Assembly: GCF_003268275.1 (NCBI RefSeq)
Contig: NZ_QLYR01000012.1
Span: forward strand, 22,018 to 86,017
DNA from: Hydrogeniiclostridium mannosilyticum
GTDB taxonomy: Bacteria; Bacillota; Clostridia; Oscillospirales; Acutalibacteraceae
Direction of reading: 5' to 3'
Length of the DNA stretch: 64,000 bases
The translations under genes were made by a program, and so were the position numbers. This document shows, piece after piece, positions 8,704-19,200 of this stretch. The notes under the pieces are model-generated. The model was not told the DNA's origin, ran no database searches, and saw nothing but the letters and a program-made list of their open reading frames with translations. The number at the start of each line of letters is the position of its first letter. Within the stretch, counting starts at the first letter, position 1.

Positions 8704-11103
8704 ATGAATAAAGATTTTGGCAGGCTTTCCAGCCGAACCGCCCAGCTCCGGGACGAAATTTTAGCGATTCGCCCCGAGGTCTGCGTCGAACGCGCCATTT
8801 TGACGACAAAGGCCTATCAGGAACACGAACAGGACCAGGTTGTACTCAAACGCGCCTACATGCTGCGAGAAATCCTGACAAGCATGACTATCTATATTGA
8901 GGACAACACCTTGATTGTTGGAAACCAGGCCAGCAAGAACAGAGCCGCCCCTATTTTTCCTGAATATGCAATGGACTGGGTAATCCGTGAGCTCGATGAT
9001 TTTGAAAAAAGAGACGGCGACGCCTTTTATATTTCAGAAGCCAACAAACAAATTTTGCGCAGTCTCTATCCCTATTGGAAGGGCCGCACCTTACAGGATA
9101 AGGGTTATGCCAGCTTTCCAGAGCAGGCAAGAAAAATATACGACAACGGCATTATACGAAACGAAGGAAACATCACCTCTGGGGATGCCCACCTTGCTGT
9201 TGACTATGCCAGCCTATTGAACCTGGGCTTGAACCACTTCAAAAACAGGACGCAGGAGCGTCTGGAACAGCTGGATTACACCGACTATGAAAGCCTGAAG
9301 GCCAGCTACTTCTACCAGGCTGTTCTGGTCGCAATCGAGGCCGTTGAAATTTACGCGCGTCGTTTTTCAAGGCTGGCAAGGGAAAAGGCCGAACAAGCGC
9401 TGGAGCCGCGGAGAACCGAGCTTCTGGAGATTTCCCGCATATGTGCCAAGGTTCCAATGCAGGCGGCGGAAACCTTCCAAGAAGCCCTGCAGAGCCTATG
9501 GTTTATCCACCTGATTCTGCAAATTGAATCCAACGGCCATTCACTCTCCTTCGGACGCTTCGACCAATATATGTACCCTTTCTATCAGCAAAGCAAGCAG
9601 CAAGGGATGGATGAGCGCCAGTGCCTAGAGCTTTTGGAGAACCTGTGGCTCAAGAGCCTGACCATCAACAAAATCCGCAGTGCGGGGCACTCAAAATATG
9701 CCGCCGGCAGCCCCATGTACCAAAACATTACCATCGGCGGGCAAACGCCTGACGGTAAAGACGCGGTAAATGAGCTTACGGTTCTGACATTGTCCTCAAT
9801 TGCCAGAACCCGGTTGCCGCAGCCGAATTTGACCGTACGCTATTTTAAAGGTATGTCCGAGGAATTTATGCAACGCTGCATTGATGTCATCAAGCTGGGG
9901 TTTGGCATGCCGGCCTTCAACAACGACGAAATTATCATCCCCGCCTTGATAAAGCAGGGGATTACAAAAGCAGACGCCTACAATTACAGTGCCATCGGCT
10001 GTGTGGAGGTTGGAATACCCGGTAAATGGGGATACCGCTGCACCGGTATGAGCTACCTAAATTTTCCTAAAACGCTGATGATTGCATTAAACAACGGCGT
10101 TGACCTTTTAACAGGCAAGCAAATTTGCAAGGGTGTCGGCCAATTTGTGGAAATGCAAAGCTTTGACGAGGTCTTTGCCGCCTGGGACAATACCGCCCGG
10201 CAGTTGATCCGCCAGGGAATAATTCTGGACACCTGCGCCGATATGGTCGTCGAACAGGAGGTCCCTGATATTTTGTGCTCCGCATTGGTTGACGACTGCA
10301 TCGCGCGGGGTAAGCATCTAAAAGAGGGCGGGGCACATTACGATATTGTCAGCCAGCTACAGGTCGGCATCGCCAACCTGGGGGACTCCCTCGCGGCGAT
10401 AAAAAAATGTGTGTTTGAGGATCAAACCATTACCAAAGAGGAGCTTTGGGAGGCACTGGCCCATAATTTTGCGGGCGAAAACGGAGAAGCTGTCCGGCAA
10501 AAGCTACTGGCCGCCCCCAAATACGGCAATGATATCGACTATGTGGACGAGCTGGTTGTGAAGGGTTATGACACCTACCTCGATGAAATCAAAAAATATA
10601 AAAACACCCGCTATGGACGCGGCCCCATCGGCGGCGGTTTTTACGCCGGAACCTCCTCCGTCGCCTCCAATGTTCCGCAGGGCGCCGGCACCTGCGCTAC
10701 CCCGGACGGCCGTTACCAGGGCGACCCCCTTGCCGAGGGCAGCTCCCCCACCCATGCCGCGGATACCAATGGGCCGACCAGCGTGTTTAAGTCCGTCAGT
10801 AAGCTTAAAACCGAGGAAATTGTCGGAGGGGTGCTGTTAAACCAAAAGCTGACGCCGCAGGTTCTTGGCAGCGATGAAAACTGCAGTAAGTTGAGCATGC
10901 TAATCCGAACCTTCTTTGACGAATTAAAGGGCTTTCATGTTCAGTATAATGTGGTTTCCAGAGAAATATTGATCGACGCGCAGAAACATCCTGAAAAGCA
11001 CCGGGATCTGATTGTCCGGGTCGCTGGGTACTCCGCTTTTTTCAATGTTTTATCAACACAGACGCAAAATGATATCATCGCCAGAACCGAACAGGCACTC
11101 TGA
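8704..11103 (+). CDS. Glycyl-radical eliminase, HypD-like dehydratase type
   Basis: 799-residue member of the pyruvate formate-lyase-like glycyl-radical family. The active-site cysteine is Cys433 in GCVEVG with the partner base Glu435, and the glycyl-radical loop is RVAGYSAFF with Gly775. The CxE arrangement, in place of the double cysteine of formate-lyases, marks the eliminase/dehydratase group. The segment KWGYRCTGMSYLNFP after the cysteine and the near-identical position of the catalytic cysteine remind me of trans-4-hydroxy-L-proline dehydratase, but no pyrroline-carboxylate reductase gene lies nearby. The substrate should therefore be left open. It is strictly anaerobic in action, cytoplasmic, and needs the activase encoded just upstream. 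Confidence 0.88.
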   Translation: MNKDFGRLSSRTAQLRDEILAIRPEVCVERAILTTKAYQEHEQDQVVLKRAYMLREILTSMTIYIEDNTLIVGNQASKNRAAPIFPEYAMDWVIRELDDFEKRDGDAFYISEANKQILRSLYPYWKGRTLQDKGYASFPEQARKIYDNGIIRNEGNITSGDAHLAVDYASLLNLGLNHFKNRTQERLEQLDYTDYESLKASYFYQAVLVAIEAVEIYARRFSRLAREKAEQALEPRRTELLEISRICAKVPMQAAETFQEALQSLWFIHLILQIESNGHSLSFGRFDQYMYPFYQQSKQQGMDERQCLELLENLWLKSLTINKIRSAGHSKYAAGSPMYQNITIGGQTPDGKDAVNELTVLTLSSIARTRLPQPNLTVRYFKGMSEEFMQRCIDVIKLGFGMPAFNNDEIIIPALIKQGITKADAYNYSAIGCVEVGIPGKWGYRCTGMSYLNFPKTLMIALNNGVDLLTGKQICKGVGQFVEMQSFDEVFAAWDNTARQLIRQGIILDTCADMVVEQEVPDILCSALVDDCIARGKHLKEGGAHYDIVSQLQVGIANLGDSLAAIKKCVFEDQTITKEELWEALAHNFAGENGEAVRQKLLAAPKYGNDIDYVDELVVKGYDTYLDEIKKYKNTRYGRGPIGGGFYAGTSSVASNVPQGAGTCATPDGRYQGDPLAEGSSPTHAADTNGPTSVFKSVSKLKTEEIVGGVLLNQKLTPQVLGSDENCSKLSMLIRTFFDELKGFHVQYNVVSREILIDAQKHPEKHRDLIVRVAGYSAFFNVLSTQTQNDIIARTEQAL

Positions 11104-11159
11104 TTCAAATTTCTCCGGAAATGCAACTATACAGATGAATTGAAAGGCTTGGTGAAAAA

Positions 11160-11894
11160 ATGACAAAACAGAATTTAAGCGGACAAGTGGCCGTCCTAAC
11201 CGGCGCTGGAGGAGGCATAGGCCGGGCCGCCGCCGAAAAGCTTGCCCAGGAAAAAATGAAAATTGTCCTGCTGGGCGGAAATCGTCTGGAAAAGCTGGAG
11301 GAAACCCGTTCCCTGGTCATGCAGTACACGGACTGTCTGATGCTGCCTGGCGATTTGACCGATCAGGCTTTCCTTGATGAGGGTGTTGCCCGTGTTATTC
11401 AGCAATACGGCCGGACCGACGTCCTGATTAACAACGCCGGCATGGCGCTCAACTGTTCTTTTGAGGATGTAAGTGAAGATCAATTTGATAAAATTATGAA
11501 AATCAATGTAAAAGCCCCCTATTTCCTGACGCAAAAATTAATTCCAAGCCTAAAAAAATCAAATTCTGCAACCATTATCAACATTTCCTCCGTTGTCGGG
11601 CATGCCGGGTATCCGTTTCAAAGTGCCTATACCGCCTCTAAACACGCGCTGCTCGGATTTACGAAGAGCCTGGCCAGCGAATATTACCAGGCGGGCATCC
11701 GGGTGCACGCTATCTGTCCCGGCGGCGTATACACAGATATGGTTAAAATCGCGCGTCCGGACTTAACGGACGAGGGCATGATCCTGCCGGAGGATATCGC
11801 GGATATCATCTATTTTTTTCTTGCCCACAGAGGAAACGCTGTCGTGGATGAAATCATCGTCCACCGGGTCAACAAAGAACCTTTTTTGGTCTAA
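11160..11894 (+). CDS. Short-chain dehydrogenase/reductase
   Basis: 244-residue classical SDR, a cytoplasmic NAD(P)H-dependent oxidoreductase. It shows the nucleotide-binding TGAGGGIG loop near residue 15, INNAG, the catalytic serine in INISSVVG, and YTASK with the catalytic Tyr and Lys. PGGVYTDM follows as in fatty-acid and sugar-alcohol reductases. It lies 56 bases after the glycyl-radical enzyme with no terminator between, so it probably reduces or oxidises the substrate or the carbonyl product of that enzyme. The specific substrate cannot be assigned. Confidence 0.88.
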   Translation: MTKQNLSGQVAVLTGAGGGIGRAAAEKLAQEKMKIVLLGGNRLEKLEETRSLVMQYTDCLMLPGDLTDQAFLDEGVARVIQQYGRTDVLINNAGMALNCSFEDVSEDQFDKIMKINVKAPYFLTQKLIPSLKKSNSATIINISSVVGHAGYPFQSAYTASKHALLGFTKSLASEYYQAGIRVHAICPGGVYTDMVKIARPDLTDEGMILPEDIADIIYFFLAHRGNAVVDEIIVHRVNKEPFLV

Positions 11895-11915
11895 ATACAG
11901 TGGCATTCTCCATTG

Positions 11916-11963
11916 AAAAATCTCCTTTCACCGGCAATAAACGTGGAAGGGGATTTTATTTTT
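11916..11963 (+). terminator. Terminator of the glycyl-radical operon
   Basis: AAAATC-CCTT pairs with AAGG-GATTTT across a 19-base loop and is followed by TATTTTTATT. It separates the SDR from the next gene, which has its own promoter. Confidence 0.6.
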
Positions 11964-11968
11964 ATTAC

Positions 11969-11997
11969 TTGTAAACATACGGTAATCTGGTTATAAT
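11969..11997 (+). promoter_or_regulatory. Promoter of the fucosidase-like gene
   Basis: TTGTAA, 17 bases, TATAAT. A start site near 12004 would leave a leader of about 40 bases with GGAGG before the ATG. Confidence 0.7.
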
Positions 11998-12044
11998 GGC
12001 TATCACCGGGGCTCCGGCCCAAATGGCTTTTAGGAGGCGTCTAT

Positions 12045-12980
12045 ATGGAACAATTACTCCATCAGAAATCAGATACTCATTGGTTCCGCCGCTCAGGATA
12101 CGGGCTTTTCTGCCACTACTTAGATCATTCCAGAATCAAGGACTTCGATGTCGCACGCTTTGCCGACAATGTCGTGCAGACCGGAGCCGGCCATGTTTTC
12201 TTTACATTGGGGCAAAACTCCGGTTACTTTTGCGCACCCAATGCCACCTATGATCGTTACATGGGCTATCAAGCCGGAGAACGCTGCGCAGAGCGCGACC
12301 TGCCAATGGAGCTTGCCGGCGCACTCATGGAAAGAGGAATCCGTTTACTTTTGTATCTTCCCTGCGGTGCGCCGGCAAATGATGAAAAAAGCCGCAAAGC
12401 ATTTGATGTTGATAAACCCGCAGGCGCATTTGACTGGATCGCAAGCCCAACCCTAAGGGACCGTTGGGCGGAAATTATCGAAGAATGGGCACAACGCTAT
12501 GGCGACAAGGTAAGCGGCTGGTGGTTTGACGGGTGGTTCGAGAACAATGGAATGACCGAGGACATCGCCCAGGCCTACGCAAAAGCTGCAAAGGCGGGGA
12601 ATCCCGAAGCCATACTGGCTTTTAACCGGAACATTGAGTATGGGATCCGCCCTTCCTGCGTCTACGAGGATTACTGTGCGGGTGAACGCTTTGGCTACTT
12701 TGCCTATGAAATTCCCACTCAGCCATTGGTTCATGGAACCCAGTGGCACGTTCTTTCTTTTCTGGGATCCTTTTGGGGGAAACCGGATATCCGCTATCAA
12801 AACGCCTATTTAGCCAATTATGTCAAACAGTGTATGGCTGGCGGCGGAGTCGTCAGCTTTGACATCGCCACCAGCCTTACCGGTGAATTTGCTCCCGAGC
12901 AAATGTGCCAGCTTTACTATATCCGCAAGGCTGTCCGCGAGGCAAGCGCCTTTACAACTCAAACCGTTTTACCAACCTGA
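12045..12980 (+). CDS. Alpha-L-fucosidase-like TIM-barrel protein
   Basis: 311-residue protein without a signal peptide. WWFDGWF near residue 165 resembles the nucleophile strand of GH29-type alpha-L-fucosidases, and the N-terminal GYGLFCHY with GHVFFTLGQNSGYF fits the start of that barrel. It is shorter than usual fucosidases (450 residues or more) and lacks their C-terminal beta-sandwich domain. The acid/base residue is not obvious. It could be a cytoplasmic glycosidase or a degenerate relative. GGAGG precedes the ATG, and it is transcribed alone from the promoter at 11969. Confidence 0.6.
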   Translation: MEQLLHQKSDTHWFRRSGYGLFCHYLDHSRIKDFDVARFADNVVQTGAGHVFFTLGQNSGYFCAPNATYDRYMGYQAGERCAERDLPMELAGALMERGIRLLLYLPCGAPANDEKSRKAFDVDKPAGAFDWIASPTLRDRWAEIIEEWAQRYGDKVSGWWFDGWFENNGMTEDIAQAYAKAAKAGNPEAILAFNRNIEYGIRPSCVYEDYCAGERFGYFAYEIPTQPLVHGTQWHVLSFLGSFWGKPDIRYQNAYLANYVKQCMAGGGVVSFDIATSLTGEFAPEQMCQLYYIRKAVREASAFTTQTVLPT

Positions 12981-13004
12981 TTATTCTAAAAGTTACCCCT
13001 CATT

Positions 13005-13033
13005 CCAGGCGCAAGCTTGCGCCTGGTTTTTTT
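13005..13033 (+). terminator. Intrinsic terminator
   Basis: CCAGGCGCAAG/CTTGCGCCTGG is an 11-bp perfect inverted repeat followed by seven T. It ends the fucosidase-like transcript and insulates the RHS gene. Confidence 0.9.
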
Positions 13034-13257
13034 CTGCCCTGGAGCGTTCTTCTTATTCAGCCCGCCGAAACTGGGGATAGCTAGGCAATATTTGTATTAT
13101 TTTACATAAATTAATTAACATATAAAAAATATTTATTTCTGTTCTTTTATTTCGACACAAATATACACCGAATAGTCTTATGATATTAATAAATTATTCA
13201 TTTTTTTAGGGAAAGGAGAACGTAAAAAGCAAAAACGAGGAAGATTGAGGTGTATTT

Positions 13258-16200
13258 ATGAAAAAAGGAATCATCAAAACGCTGGCAATGACCTGTGCAA
13301 GCGCTCTGCTGCTGCAAATGGCGCCGGTGCGCGCACTCGAAACGCAAGCCCGAGAAACAGAACCCAACCTACCATTTTCTATCATCGACCTGGAAAATGG
13401 CGCGGCCGGCAGCAAAGATCCCTTCGCCGAAGCGGACATCCTCACCGAGGACCCTGACAAGCGAAGCGCAGATAGCAAATACTTTCTGATGTCGGACGGC
13501 TCCTTCCTTGCGGTTCAATACCCCATTCCCGTCCACTATCAGGACGAGGATGGCGCCTGGCAGGAATATGACAACTCCATGAAGGAAGTCCCTGCCAATG
13601 AGAACACGGAAACAACCATGGAGAAACCCGATGAAGAAGATTCTATTCCGGCCGAACCCTCCAGCACCGGCGATGCCTCTTCCAGTAAAGCGCCAGAGGC
13701 GGAAAGCTTCGCTGTAGAAAGCGAGCCTTCCACCAACACGGCCGCCCTGGCGCCGCTGGAGGACACCGGAGAGGCCCCCTCCTCTAACACTTCAGAGCCT
13801 GGAGCAGCAGACGCATCGTCTGCCCCGGCAGAGAATGGGCAAGTAGAGACGGACAGCGCTCCTGCCGCTGACGAGGCTGCCCTGGCCTCTTCCCAGGATG
13901 ACGCCTCTGAATACGCTAATAAAAAGAGCGACCAGCAGATCCGTCTGGCCAAAAAGGCCAAGGCTAATAAGATGTTTACCATCAAGGGAGAGCATCCGCT
14001 TTCCTGGGGATATCTCAACGCCAATAAAAGCCGCCTGGAGCTGACCGAGCAACAGGAGGCCACTGACAAAAACGGAAAATTCCTTCAGTTGAACCAGGTG
14101 GTTCAGGAGGGTTGGTACCGGAATCTTTTTTCCGGCGTCGATCTGCAAGTATTGGTCTCGTCCACCGGCCTGAAGGAAAATCTCATTCTCAGCGGCAAGG
14201 ACTCTGTTCGTTCGTTTGAGGTAGCCTACAAAACCGACGGCCTCACCCCCGTTCAGGTGGATGCGCACACCATCGTGCTCAACGACCGCAGCGGCGACCC
14301 CGTCTATACGCTTCTTGCCCCTGTCATGACCGACGCGCAGGGCAATGTCAGCAACGCCGTCTACCTCACGCTTACAGAAAGTAAGAATAAAAAATTCTCC
14401 ATCCGGATTTCTGCCGAAGACGGTTGGCTGGATGCCGCAGGCCGCGTCTACCCTGTCACCGTGGATCCTCTCATTCTCACCGACAAAAAGGAAGCTGCCG
14501 TCGACAACGCCACCATTGTCACCAAGCTCCCTGCCAACACCTACCCCTATGGCTCGCTCTACGTCGGTAACGTCTATTCCTACGGCGAAACGCAATCCGT
14601 GGTTCAGGCCACCATGCCCGCCCTCGGCCCCGGCGACATGGTCATCGGCGCACAGCTCTGGATGGTCCAGGTCGATTACTCTGGCAATACAGATGTGCAG
14701 GTCAATGCCAGCAAGATCACTTCTTCCTGGAAGCGCTCCGACTACACCAACAAGGCCAACCCCACTCGCCCCTCCCGCGAGTCCGCTATTGCCGATTATG
14801 TCATCGGCAATGCTTCCACCAACATCACTACGACAAGCGGCACCCTCAAGGACAGCGAAATTACCAAATGGGATATTACCCGCATTGTCAAGGACTGGTA
14901 CAAGGACCCCTCCTCCAACCACGGCATCTACCTATGGCAGAATAACAGCGGCAACGCCGCCTATGTGCGCTATGTCGCCAACAATATCGGCAGCAGCTAC
15001 CCCAGCTGTTACCCCCGTTTCTTCGTCCAGTACGTCAACAACAACGGCCTGGAGGACTACTGGAGCTACCACAGTCAAGATGTCGGCGTAAAAGGCGCCG
15101 CCTATATCAACGACTACACCGGAAACCTGGTCATTACCGAGGACCTTTTTTCTTCGAGCGGCAGCCGTATGCCCAACAATATCCAGCTTGTGTACAACAG
15201 CCGCAACTACAACAAGGAATTTCCTAATTCCGAGCTCGGCATCGGCTTCCAGTTCAACTTTAACCAACGGGTGGACGACGTCAGCAGCACCCTCAAGCAA
15301 TACGGTTACAAATACAAATACACCGACGCGGACGGCACCGAGCACTATTTCCGGCAGAAGCAGGGCTCCTCAACCGTCTGGGTCGACGAGGACGGCCTCA
15401 ACCTGGAGCTGACGGAAGCTGACGGCGGCATCTATATCCGGGATAAAGATGGAAATGAGCTTCATTTCAGCACCCCCTATTATGGCGGCGCTCTCTTTCA
15501 TGCAAAGGACAGCAGTGGAAACCGCCTGCGTTATTACGCAACCAACCGGCTGATCACATCCATTGAGGATGGAGCCGGACGCGTTACGACCATCGAATAC
15601 GGGGACGTCACGAGCGCCTCCGGCGCCAAATACAAGCACCCGCTTTCCATCACCGGTCCGGACGGCTACAAGGTCACCTTCGGCTACAACGACAACAATA
15701 AGAACCTGCTCAACCGAATCACCTACCCGGACGGCAGTTATACCGACTATTGGTATGACGGAAACGACCGGGTTGCAAAAATTCGATCCAGCAAGGACCG
15801 CCGCGTCCACTTTGACTACGCCGGCGGCCGCGTTGTCAAAACCACGGAGTACGACTCGAATTTCGGCAGCAATACCGGCGATTCTCTCTCCATCTCCTAT
15901 AACAATGACAACACTACAACCTTTACCGACCACCTCGGCCGCAAGGAGGTCTACCAATTCGACAACGCCGGGCGTACCGTAAGCATCCGCCACGACGACG
16001 GCTCCGTCTCCAACGCCGATTATGAGGACAACAAAAAGTCCACTACCGGCGCCACCTCCTCGCCCGAAGCCCAGAAGAACAATAAGCTCAACGCCGCCAA
16101 CGGGTCGGATAAATATGTCCGCAACTACATCAAAAACCCAAGCGCCGAGAACGGCGGCGGCTTCTATAACTCCATTTGGGACGATTCCGGAAAGGTTGGC

Positions 16201-19200
16201 CTGAGCCGGGATTCCACAGTCGCCTACTTGGGCCAAAAGTCGCTGAAGGCCGCCAACACCCAGGCCGGCATGACCTTTCAAGGCCATGCGCAGCAGCTCT
16301 TTATGCCGGACCTGCCCAGCGACCGTAATTTGACCCTTTCCTGTTATGTAAAAACCGACAAGGTCACCGCAACCAGTTCAGGCGGCGGCGCGGGCATGTA
16401 CTTTAACTTCTACAAGAAGGACGGCACCCACCTAAGCCAGCCGGTACAGCCGAATAAGGTAACCGGCACCAACGACTGGCAGCGCATCAGCTTTTCCACC
16501 ACTGCGCCGGCGGGTACCTATGAGGTACGCGTTTACTTCGGCCTGCGGGATGCCACCGGAACCGCCTGGTTCGATTGTATGCAGCTGGAAACCGGCGAAA
16601 GCATGAGCGACTGCAACCTGCTGGAGGACAGCTCCTTTAACGCCACTGATATTTGGAAGACCGGGAACAACTTTACCTCTCAAGATGCCTACACAGGAAA
16701 CGGCAGCGTCAAAATTACAGGCGGCGCAAACATGAATAAATTCATCTATCAGGTTATTCCCGTCAACAAAAAGAGCGTTTGCTTCAACCTGTACGGCACC
16801 CTTTCGGGCAACTCCGTCCCCATCACCAACAGCAACCGCATGCTTGCCTTGGAGCTGGACATTACCTACGCCGACGGAGGCCATGAATATCAAAGCCACT
16901 CCTTCAACACCGCGACGACCGCCACTCAGTCCGTCAGCTTTGTCGTACGGCCCAAGCGGAACGCCATTGTAAAGCAGGTCGGTTTTTACTTCATCTCGCG
17001 CCGTCAGGCCAACGCCGTCACATTAAAAAATATGATGATGACCTTTGACGAGACGGGCGCCACCTACAGCTATGACAGCGACGGCAACCTTCAATCCGCC
17101 AAGGATAACGCCGAGCGCAACCAGACCTATACCTACAACAACTCCGACAAGCTGACCCAGACCGCGAACCCCAAGGGCGAGACGTACAAATACTTCTATG
17201 AAAGCGATATTAAATCCGGCGGCAACAAGCACCGGGTCGCCGCAGCGCGCTCCAACCAGCTCGGCAACGGCTTCACCTACACCTACGACAGCTACGGCAA
17301 TGTGGTTGAATCCAAGGCGGGGACCGTGGACACCGGCGGTAAGCTCGACAGCTCCAAGCCCTACCTCTCCGGCTCCACCGCCTACAACAGCACGGGCAAC
17401 TATGCGGTGTCCCAGACAGACGCCCGCGGCAACACCGCGACCTATGATGTCAATGAAACCAACGGCCTGGTCCGCTCGCTGACCTCCCCGGTGACCGTCT
17501 ACCAAAACGGCAAGGCCGCCGACACCACCGCTACCCTCTCCTATACCTATGATTCGGACAACTACAACCTGCTCTCGCTGAGCGGCACGGGCAGCGCCGG
17601 GGCCGTCGCCAACACCTACGCCTATAACGACGCCAAGGGCCTGCTGACCGCCATCAACCACAACGGCTTCAGCTACACCTTCGGCTATGACAGCTGGGAC
17701 CGCCGCACCACCACCAGCGCCGGCGGGCAGGTACTGGCCACCAACACCTATCTGCGCAGCGGGCGCTCCAGCCCCATCAGCAAAATGACCTACGGCAATG
17801 GGGACTGGGTCTCCTACAGCTACGACAAATACGACCGGCCCCTGACCTCCGTCTATGATTCGGGGTATTCCGTCAAAACCTTTTATAATGCCAAGGGGCA
17901 GGTTTCGCGTTCCCAATACCGGCAGAGCACCACCCGCCCGCTGGAAATCACCACCTACTCCTACGACCTGCTCGGGCGCATGGTTTCCTCCCAGCAGTCG
18001 GGCGGCTATACCCACCGCAGCACCTATAAATATGATAATATGGACAATCTGATCCAGCAGTTCATTTATATGGACAGCGAAACCTGGCTGCTCGGAAACC
18101 AGTACACCTATGGCAAGGACAATCTGCTCACCAAGGTCTCCCAAGGCGCGGTTACCCATGAGTTTACCTATGACAGCCTCAACCGTGTTACGCAGGAAAA
18201 GCTTGGCAACGACGGGACCACCGACAAAATCACCGTCGACTACGCTTACACGCCCGGAGCAAACGGCTCCACAACCACCTTGGTCAGCTCACTGACCTTC
18301 AAGCGCAACGGCGTGCAGTTTGACAAATGGGAGTACGCCTATGACAAGGCCGGCAACATCAGCCAGGTTAAGCGCAACGGCAAGCTGGCCGCCACCTATT
18401 ACTACGATGCGCTGGGCCAGCTGGTAATGGAAAAGGACGCTGCCGCCGGGGTCACGAACGAGTTTACCTATGACCAGGGCGGCAACCTCACCCAGAAAAA
18501 GCAGACGCCTTCCTCCGGCGGCAGCGCCGTGACGGCCCGGTACACCTACGGCAACAGCAAGTGGAAGGACCTGCTGACCGCCTACAACGGGCAGGCTATC
18601 ACCTACGACGCCATCGGCAACCCGCTCACCTACCGCGACGGCATGACCCTATCCTGGGAACGCGGGCGACAGCTTTCGTCTTTACAAACAGGCGGAAAAC
18701 TTGTAAACTATGAGTATGACAGCGACCGGCAGCGGACAAAGAAGGTGGTAGCGGGCGCGGAGACCAAATTTTACTGGGACGACCGCGGCGTGATGACACA
18801 GCAGGACATGCCGGACGGCAAGAGCCTGTGGTTCTACAGCAATCCGGACGGCTCCATCGGCTCGCTGAATTACGAGTACGTACGGTACACGCTGGTCAAG
18901 GACCTGCAGGGGAACGTCATCGGGCTGGCGGACAAAAACGGCAACCTGGCGGCAAAATATACCTACGACGCCTGGGGCAATATTCTCTCCGTCACCGACG
19001 GACAGGGCAACGATGTCTCGGGGAACCCCGGCCACATCGCCAACGTCAATCCCCTGCGCTACCGCGGCTACTATTTCGACCAGGAAACCGGCTTCTACTA
19101 CCTGCACACCCGTTACTACGACCCCAAGGTCGGGCGCTTTATTAATGCGGATGGGTATGTAACCACAGACAGCGGCCTCAGCGGCGCCAACATGTTTGCC

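Noticed and set aside
17023-18159. Long minus-strand open frames under the RHS gene (also at 13792-14922, 15370-16287 and 18682-19410)
   Set aside because: They mirror the GC-rich, third-position-biased codons of the RHS gene, are rich in V/G/A without motifs and lack ribosome sites.
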